Source of the DNA: JAKANM01 sp964356495
Lineage (GTDB): Bacteria; Patescibacteriota; Patescibacteriia; Magasanikbacterales; GWA2-37-8
Direction: 5' to 3'
NCBI GenBank assembly: GCA_964356495.1
Contig: CAYHHR010000034.1
Span: 1-8,878 of the forward strand
Length of the DNA: 8,878 nucleotides
Shown here: one piece after another, positions 5,638-8,878 of the stretch
Layout: the number at the start of each line of letters is the position of its first letter
Numbering within the stretch: the stretch's first letter is position 1
Notes under the pieces: generated by a model
Seen by the model: only the letters and a program-made list of their open reading frames with translations
The model's database searches: none
Told to the model about the DNA's origin: nothing
Program-made: the position numbers and the translations under genes

Positions 5638-5895
5638 TTATTTTTTGATGGCGTGTACCTTGGCCATCAGGCGTGAGAGGCGGCGGGAAGCGGTATTTTT
5701 CTTGATGACGCCGATTTTCGCGGCCTTATCAAGGGCTTGCTGAGCGGCGACAACCAATTTCATCGCTTCAGCGACAGTTTTGGCTTTGGTGACATTTTTT
5801 ACGGCAGTTTTGAGAGCAACACGTTTCTCCAGATTTTGGAGGGCGTGAGTCTTAGTTTGTCGGAGCGCTTTTTTGGCGCTATTTTTATTTGGCAT
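5638..5895 (-). CDS. rpsT: 30S ribosomal protein S20
   Basis: Primary 16S-rRNA-binding protein of the small subunit, 85 residues, within the usual 80-95. The pattern is typical of S20: a lysine-rich N-terminus (MPNKNSAKKALRQTKTH), long amphipathic helices, and the C-terminal signature IGVIKKNTASRRLSRLMAKVHAI. ATG at 5895 is the natural start and no Shine-Dalgarno precedes it. A promoter about 56 bp upstream gives a leader with an imperfect hairpin; a TATAAT only 5 bp before the ATG could alternatively give a leaderless mRNA. It follows the RmuC and small unknown genes on the same strand but seems to have its own promoter. Confidence 0.97.
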   Translation of the reverse strand: MPNKNSAKKALRQTKTHALQNLEKRVALKTAVKNVTKAKTVAEAMKLVVAAQQALDKAAKIGVIKKNTASRRLSRLMAKVHAIKK

Positions 5896-5913
5896 AACAA
5901 ATTATATTATTGA

Positions 5914-5939
5914 TTGTAGGCTTGAGAGCAACCTTACAA
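5914..5939 (-). other. Imperfect hairpin in the rpsT leader
   Basis: On the minus strand TTGTAAGGTT and AAGCCTACAA can pair with two bulges around a short GCTCTC loop, 18 bp before the rpsT start. S20 autoregulates its own translation in E. coli, so a structured leader is worth noting, but no 16S mimicry is evident to me. Confidence 0.3.
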
Positions 5940-5950
5940 TTAGTGTCCAT

Positions 5951-5979
5951 AGATTACTCCCAATACTCTCGAATGTCAA
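5951..5979 (-). promoter_or_regulatory. Likely rpsT promoter
   Basis: Minus-strand TTGACA (5979-5974) and a 17-bp spacer lead to TAATCT (5956-5951), a consensus -35 with a weak -10. Start near 5944 gives a leader of about 50 nt. It begins 2 bp after the stop of the small upstream gene. Confidence 0.5.
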
Positions 5980-5981
5980 GG

Positions 5982-6275
5982 TTAATTATTAGGTGTGGGA
6001 AAAAGTTTAAATTTATACACGACTGAGATAATTAACGCTTTCAATTCCTCCATCGTAATTAGCGGATTGTTTTCTTCTTTTTTTGCCAACCCCTCCAGCA
6101 TCTTTGTTATTATATTTCTTTGTTTTGCTGTCAGAGTATTGCAGGAGTACTTTGTGGCTATTTCATTCAGACCCTTTAGGTCGGATTCGTTACAGCTGGA
6201 TCTAACGAAACCCAAAAGGGCCTCAGGTGTTATTTCGATGTCGGTTTCCGGCCTTGGTCCTTTTTCTCTACCCAT
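5982..6275 (-). CDS. Small protein of unknown function, downstream of rmuC
   Basis: I do not recognise this 97-residue protein. It has no signal peptide or membrane segment. The N-terminus is charged (MGREKGPRPETDIEITPEAL) and most of the rest looks helical: LLGFVRSS, DLKGLNEIATKY, LTAKQRNIITKMLEGLAKKEE, then TMEELKALIISVVYKF. Two cysteines (in SSCNES and YSCNTL) are too few for a zinc site on their own. ATG at 6275 lies 6 bp beyond the rmuC stop, which implies one operon and coupled translation; no Shine-Dalgarno is seen. Reality as a gene is supported by this spacing, by helical periodicity and by the absence of a better frame. Confidence 0.65.
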   Translation of the reverse strand: MGREKGPRPETDIEITPEALLGFVRSSCNESDLKGLNEIATKYSCNTLTAKQRNIITKMLEGLAKKEENNPLITMEELKALIISVVYKFKLFPTPNN

Positions 6276-6281
6276 ATGGAT

Positions 6282-7361
6282 CTATTCATTGATTAAAGGT
6301 TTTTCAAGCTGTAGCGGTTCGACGGTTCGTTCGCCGCCGGTTATTTTTACCACATCTTTGTCAATTTTGGCAAATTCTTTGTAGGAGGCGTTGTAGGCGT
6401 TCACGGTCGTATCCAAATTTTTTCCCATTTTTTTCAGATACTCTTCGTAGGCCGACAGATGCTTGCCGAGTTGCTCTACGCCCTTTCTTATCTCTTGAGC
6501 GGTTTCTTCGATCCTGAGCGCTTTTAGACCCTGTAGGACGGTCTGTAGATAGGCCAAAAATGACGTTGGGGACACGATTATCACGTGATATTTTCCGGCC
6601 GCCCGTTGAATCAAACTTTCGGTATCGTCCTTTAAAGCGCCAATTTTATTGATTATTAGGTCGTAATAAATCGCCTCATGAGGGATAAACATGAAAGCAA
6701 AATCCATGGTGTTTTGTTTGGGTTGGATATATTTGGAAGTTTCCAGGATGCGCTGTTTCAGGTCGGCCACAAAAGCTTTTTCCAATCGTTCACGTTCAGT
6801 TTCGTTTTTTTCTTCGATGATTCGGTTATAATTCTCCAGTGAAAATTTTGAGTCAATCGGAATAATTTTGTCTTTTACGAATACTGCCGCATCGACAATC
6901 GTTCCGTCTCCCATTGGATATTGCATTTGAAAACTGCCGGGAGGCAAAACATTTTTTAGAAGCGTTTCCAAATAGTATTCGCCGAGAACGCCGCGTTGTT
7001 TTGGATTTTTGAGAATGTCTTGAAGAGATTGCAGTTGGTCGGTGAAAGAAATAACTTGTTTGTTCGTCTCATCTAACTTCGTCAGCCCCTTGGTCACGTC
7101 CGTGATGACCTTCATGCTTTGTCCGAATTGGGTTTGGATTGTTTTGTTTAAATTCGATTGAGTTTCGTTCATCGCTTTGTGAGTATCGGTCATTTTCTGG
7201 TCAACCATGCGCGAAAGTTCCTGCAGTTGCTGCTGCATCATTAGGAACATATTTTTGTCTTCCTTTGGTTCGGCTTTTCCAAGTTTTTTTGAAATGAAAA
7301 ATACTGAAAAAAGTATTACTAAAATCAATAAAACTATCATTACGATTAGGGTTGTTTCCAT
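6282..7361 (-). CDS. rmuC: DNA recombination protein RmuC
   Basis: RmuC limits recombination at inverted repeats and is thought to be a nuclease, from genetics in E. coli. The 359 residues show an N-terminal membrane anchor (4-25), a coiled-coil linker (about 40-115), and the RmuC domain with NPKQRGVLGEYYLETLL (119-135), GDGTIVDAAVF (151-161), IIPIDSKFSLENY (166-178) and FMFIPHEAIY (223-232). E128, D157, D170 and K172 are placed as in a restriction-endonuclease-like (PD-D/E-xK) core. The length is slightly shorter than the roughly 475-residue E. coli protein, mainly in the coiled coil. ATG at 7361 follows a good promoter; the leader is about 14 nt and lacks a Shine-Dalgarno. A small unknown gene follows 6 bp downstream. 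Confidence 0.94.
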   Translation of the reverse strand: METTLIVMIVLLILVILFSVFFISKKLGKAEPKEDKNMFLMMQQQLQELSRMVDQKMTDTHKAMNETQSNLNKTIQTQFGQSMKVITDVTKGLTKLDETNKQVISFTDQLQSLQDILKNPKQRGVLGEYYLETLLKNVLPPGSFQMQYPMGDGTIVDAAVFVKDKIIPIDSKFSLENYNRIIEEKNETERERLEKAFVADLKQRILETSKYIQPKQNTMDFAFMFIPHEAIYYDLIINKIGALKDDTESLIQRAAGKYHVIIVSPTSFLAYLQTVLQGLKALRIEETAQEIRKGVEQLGKHLSAYEEYLKKMGKNLDTTVNAYNASYKEFAKIDKDVVKITGGERTVEPLQLEKPLINE

Positions 7362-7381
7362 AGGGCTAATTAGCAGAGGTC

Positions 7382-7410
7382 ATTATATCAGTCCGGTAAG
7401 TAATAGTAAA
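7382..7410 (-). promoter_or_regulatory. Promoter of rmuC
   Basis: Minus-strand TTTACT (7410-7405), a 17-bp spacer and TATAAT (7387-7382), with TG one base before the -10 (TGATATAAT), make an extended -10 promoter. Start near 7375. Confidence 0.72.
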
Positions 7411-7429
7411 ATATTCGTAATCCGGAAAA

Positions 7430-7438
7430 TTATCCACA
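7430..7438 (+). promoter_or_regulatory. Perfect DnaA box in the divergent rmuC / carbonic-anhydrase-like promoter region
   Basis: TTATCCACA matches the DnaA consensus exactly. It lies 19 bp upstream of the rmuC -35 and 10 bp upstream of the -35 of the divergent gene. One nine-base match can occur by chance, but two perfect copies in under 9 kb, both in promoter regions, are notable. Confidence 0.5.
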
Positions 7439-7448
7439 TTTGAAATCC

Positions 7449-7477
7449 TTGTCAAAGAAGTAATTTAGTGCTATTAT
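7449..7477 (+). promoter_or_regulatory. Promoter of the carbonic-anhydrase-like gene
   Basis: TTGTCA (7449-7454), a 17-bp spacer and TATTAT (7472-7477), with TGC just before the -10, make a good extended -10 promoter. Start near 7484 leaves a leader of about 70 nt to the ATG at 7555, the longest in the window. It contains a small perfect hairpin, AGTCGA-TT-TCGACT at 7513-7526. Confidence 0.62.
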
Positions 7478-7554
7478 AAAGCATTGTTTAGGTATCTGAC
7501 TCATAGTTGAAGAGTCGATTTCGACTTCACGAGGCGGAACATAACATTTTTTGT

Positions 7555-8436
7555 ATGTCACACCATGAACACGAGGGACAAATGAGCCAAATCGAGACTG
7601 AGTGGGAAAAACTTGAAGGAGAGCGACAGAAGTTCAACCACGAAGAAGTTTTGGAACAGATCGGCAAAGAGTCTTTTCTCCCGGAGAAGGAATGCGTTTG
7701 TTGCATTGACGAACGGGTCGCTGCGCGCAAAACCTTAGGGGGTGAAGAAGTCGGCGGTCGCTGGTTCGTCGCGGGTTCTGGTATTCTTTTGCCGGTCGAA
7801 GACTGGCAGGAGAGAGCCAAGGCGGCCGCTGAAGAAGCCAACAAACGAGGCGTCAGGCGGTTTAGCTACCATGCTGGCTGTGGGGCTGCGGAATTAGCTG
7901 TAAAGGCTGACGCCGCGCAATTGGTTGACGTCGAGAAGTATTTGAAGGATCCCGGGCTACACGCCGAACAGTTCAGTAATTTGGCTCAAAAAGAGCTAAA
8001 TCGACTAACTGGTTTTGACGAGGAGGTAATTTTTGTTCCAAAGGACGAAGTCGTTCCGACGGGATTTCATAACGCCCTCGGAGCGGTGGTTGACGCGACC
8101 GGCGAGTTCAATTCGCATACTTTGCCAGATGGCGAGCCGCTAAAGCATTGTTTCATGCTTGATTGGAAAAGCGGTGAAACTTTGGCTGGCGGTTCAAACG
8201 GTCTGGAATACAACCTTCTTGAATTGCAGACGGCCATCAGCATCGCCTTTGGCCATGGATTCAAGGAGCGCTTCAACTCCGGCAATCGCTTCAATATCGT
8301 GATTATGGCCGAGAACGCCGAGCAACTGGATAAAGTGCAGTCTCGCATCAACAAATACCTAGCAACACAACCTGACGAGGTGAGGGATCGCCTGAAGGTG
8401 ATAGCTTACAATCGAAAAGGCGGCTCAAAACAATAA
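7555..8436 (+). CDS. Divergent beta-carbonic-anhydrase-like metalloprotein with extra C-terminal domain
   Basis: Probable zinc-binding cytoplasmic protein of 293 residues; no signal peptide or membrane segment. It carries the full beta-carbonic-anhydrase site: C50-I-D52-E-R54 in CVCCIDERV and H106-A-G-C109 in YHAGCGAAE. The 56-residue gap from C50 to H106 equals that in E. coli Can (C42 to H98), and D+2, R+4 and C+3 offsets match too. FVAGSGI (71-77) sits where the family has its 'RNAGG' strand. After about residue 120 similarity fades; the remaining 170 residues (FHNALGAVVDATGEF, HCFMLDWKSGETLAGGSNGLEY, NIVIMAENAEQLDKVQSRI) are unknown to me and could bind another partner. CO2 hydration is inference only. 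Start alternatives are ATG 7582, with GAGGG four bases before it, and TTG 7507. A terminator-less hairpin and a tRNA gene follow. Confidence 0.7.
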   Translation: MSHHEHEGQMSQIETEWEKLEGERQKFNHEEVLEQIGKESFLPEKECVCCIDERVAARKTLGGEEVGGRWFVAGSGILLPVEDWQERAKAAAEEANKRGVRRFSYHAGCGAAELAVKADAAQLVDVEKYLKDPGLHAEQFSNLAQKELNRLTGFDEEVIFVPKDEVVPTGFHNALGAVVDATGEFNSHTLPDGEPLKHCFMLDWKSGETLAGGSNGLEYNLLELQTAISIAFGHGFKERFNSGNRFNIVIMAENAEQLDKVQSRINKYLATQPDEVRDRLKVIAYNRKGGSKQ

Positions 8437-8444
8437 AAAAGGAG

Positions 8445-8478
8445 GGAAACGCCCGTCCGGCATAAGAGCGGGCTTTCC
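8445..8478 (+). other. Hairpin between the carbonic-anhydrase-like gene and tRNA-Arg
   Basis: GGAAA-C-GCCCG (8445-8455) pairs with CGGGCTTTCC (8469-8478), with one bulged C and a 13-nt loop. There is no following T run, so it is a poor intrinsic terminator; it ends 2 bp before the tRNA and may mark a processing or attenuation point of a read-through transcript. Confidence 0.45.
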
Positions 8479-8480
8479 AC

Positions 8481-8555
8481 GCCCTCGTAGCTCAACGGAT
8501 AGAGCAAATCCGTCCTAAGGATGAGATAGGGGTTCAATTCCCTTCGGGGGCACCA
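8481..8555 (+). tRNA. tRNA-Arg (anticodon CCT), CCA encoded
   Basis: Acceptor strands GCCCTCG and CGGGGGC pair (one U-G). D-arm GCTC-AACGGATA-GAGC, anticodon loop GTCCTAA with U33 and CCT at 34-36 (reads AGG), T-loop TTCAATT. The anticodon stem has an A-G mismatch at 27:43 and the T-stem a G-U pair. A73 is followed by an encoded CCA, unlike the two alanine tRNAs here. Confidence 0.93.
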
Positions 8556-8558
8556 GCG

Positions 8559-8637
8559 AAAGTCAAAAGTCTTAAAGTCCTTAAAGTCTATAAAGTCGTG
8601 ACTTGATGGACCTTATGGACTTTCGACTTTATAGACT
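8559..8637. repeat. AAAGTC direct repeats folding back on inverted copies
   Basis: AAAGTC occurs five times at 8559, 8566, 8574, 8583 and 8592, spaced 7-9 bp. The complementary GACTTT follows at 8618 and 8625. AGTCTATAAAGTCG (8585-8598) and CGACTTTATAGACT (8624-8637) are a perfect 14-bp inverted repeat. It occupies the whole gap between the two tRNA genes. A looser AAAGTT/AAAGTC run recurs at 8833-8852. Confidence 0.75.
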
Positions 8638-8645
8638 AACAAGAC

Positions 8646-8716
8646 GGGCCTATGGTCTAGTGGTATGACGCGGCATTCGCATTGCCGATGCGGGAGTCCG
8701 ATTCTCCCTAGGTCCA
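8646..8716 (+). tRNA. tRNA-Ala (anticodon CGC) with unusual T-loop
   Basis: Acceptor GGGCCTA and TAGGTCC pair with the alanine identity pair G3:U70, and A73 follows. Anticodon stem CGGCA/TGCCG encloses TTCGCAT, with CGC at 34-36 (reads GCG). The D-loop contains GG. The T-stem GGGAG/CTCCC is perfect, but the loop reads TCCGATT, so position 55 is C instead of the near-universal U (pseudouridine). CCA is not encoded. Otherwise all arms are intact, at 71 nt. Confidence 0.9.
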
Positions 8717-8724
8717 CAAACAAT

Positions 8725-8754
8725 AACCCTGTACCCTACGTGGTACAGGGTTTT
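8725..8754 (+). terminator. Intrinsic terminator after the tRNA cluster
   Basis: AACCCTGTACC (8725-8735) and GGTACAGGGTT (8742-8752) form an 11-bp perfect stem with a 6-nt loop and run into TTTT. It would end the transcript from the carbonic-anhydrase-like gene through both tRNAs. Confidence 0.82.
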
Positions 8755-8774
8755 GTGTATAACTCTGTTGATAA
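8754..8774 (-). promoter_or_regulatory. Two DnaA-box-like sites in tandem
   Basis: TGTGTATAA (8754-8762) is the complement of TTATACACA, which fits the relaxed DnaA consensus TTATNCACA. TGTTGATAA (8766-8774) is one base from the perfect box. They share orientation and lie 12 bp apart start to start, about one helical turn, as in origin arrays. Confidence 0.45.
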
Positions 8775-8792
8775 GTCGGGATAAAAGTGCGG

Positions 8793-8816
8793 TTTGTATA
8801 CATTAGTGTATACAAA
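8793..8816. promoter_or_regulatory. 24-bp AT-rich operator-like palindrome
   Basis: TTTGTATACA and TGTATACAAA form a perfect 10-bp inverted repeat around TTAG. It is AT-rich and lacks a terminator's GC stem, so it resembles a binding site for a dimeric regulator, possibly of a gene to the right of the window. The cognate regulator is unknown. Confidence 0.55.
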
Positions 8817-8854
8817 AAGAAGTTAAAAGCTGAAAGTTGCAAGGTAGAAAGTCT

Positions 8855-8878
8855 AAATTGTTTCACGTGAAACAATTT
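8855..8878. promoter_or_regulatory. parS chromosome-segregation site (ParB/Spo0J binding)
   Basis: TGTTTCACGTGAAACA (8859-8874) matches the bacterial parS consensus TGTTNCACGTGAAACA at every position. The palindrome extends perfectly to 24 bp and reaches the window edge, so it could be longer. parS sites nucleate ParB and normally cluster near oriC and the parAB genes. No parA or parB lies in the window. Confidence 0.9.

Noticed and set aside
5995..6384. 129-codon plus-strand frame opposite the small gene downstream of rmuC
   Set aside because: It runs across the end of rmuC on the other strand and its hydrophobic content is the mirror of the helical minus-strand protein; the minus-strand gene has the better spacing.
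7507..7554. TTG start extending the carbonic-anhydrase-like protein by 16 residues
   Set aside because: It has no ribosome site, overlaps the leader hairpin, and the added residues look unlike a protein N-terminus; ATG 7555 or 7582 is more likely.
8559..8637. CRISPR-like array
   Set aside because: The repeat is only six bases with 1-3 bp spacers, and no cas gene is present.

Overview
This window looks like chromosomal DNA of a small-genome bacterium of the Candidate Phyla Radiation (Patescibacteria, possibly the Parcubacteria side). The assignment is inference from gene style: short, compact genes with almost no Shine-Dalgarno motifs, a stand-alone receiver protein, a short MgtC/SapB protein, an O-antigen-ligase-like protein paired with a small HELGH membrane protease, and intergenic spaces filled with palindromic repeats. 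TGG encodes Trp and TGA is used as a stop, so the standard code fits. No 16S gene is present to confirm the taxonomy.

Layout, left to right. (1) 1-1672, minus: the N-terminal 557 codons of a class I ribonucleotide reductase large subunit; the 3' end lies outside the window. Upstream are two 16-bp palindromes of NrdR-box type 33 bp apart, with a perfect DnaA box between them. (2) 1776-2500, minus: a HigB/HigA-type toxin-antitoxin pair with its own promoter, an operator-like palindrome inside that promoter, and a terminator. Its -35 box starts 1 bp from the 3' end of tRNA-Ala(TGC). (3) 2587-2684: a nested palindromic repeat. (4) 2763-3221, plus: MgtC/SapB-family membrane protein, whose likely terminator lies inside the convergent protease gene. 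(5) 3248-5001, minus: O-antigen-ligase-like polytopic protein and an M50-like protease, coupled by a 4-nt GTGA overlap. (6) 5121-5504, plus: single-domain response regulator. (7) 5511-5632: a multi-hairpin repeat that also holds a bidirectional terminator. (8) 5638-7361, minus: ribosomal protein S20, a small unknown protein and RmuC. (9) 7555-8436, plus: a protein carrying the complete beta-carbonic-anhydrase metal signature plus a large C-terminal region I do not recognise. (10) 8481-8878: tRNA-Arg(CCT), a block of inverted AAAGTC repeats, tRNA-Ala(CGC), a terminator, DnaA-box-like sites, a 24-bp palindrome and a perfect parS (ParB/Spo0J) site at the right edge.

Functional reading. The genes do not form one pathway. 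The recurring theme is replication: nucleotide reductase with NrdR and DnaA sites, a DnaA box between the divergent rmuC and carbonic-anhydrase-like promoters, and a parS site beside further DnaA-like boxes. This suggests, but does not prove, that the right edge is near the chromosome origin. The strongest candidates for something undescribed are the carbonic-anhydrase-like protein with its extra domain and the compact control region of the reductase gene.
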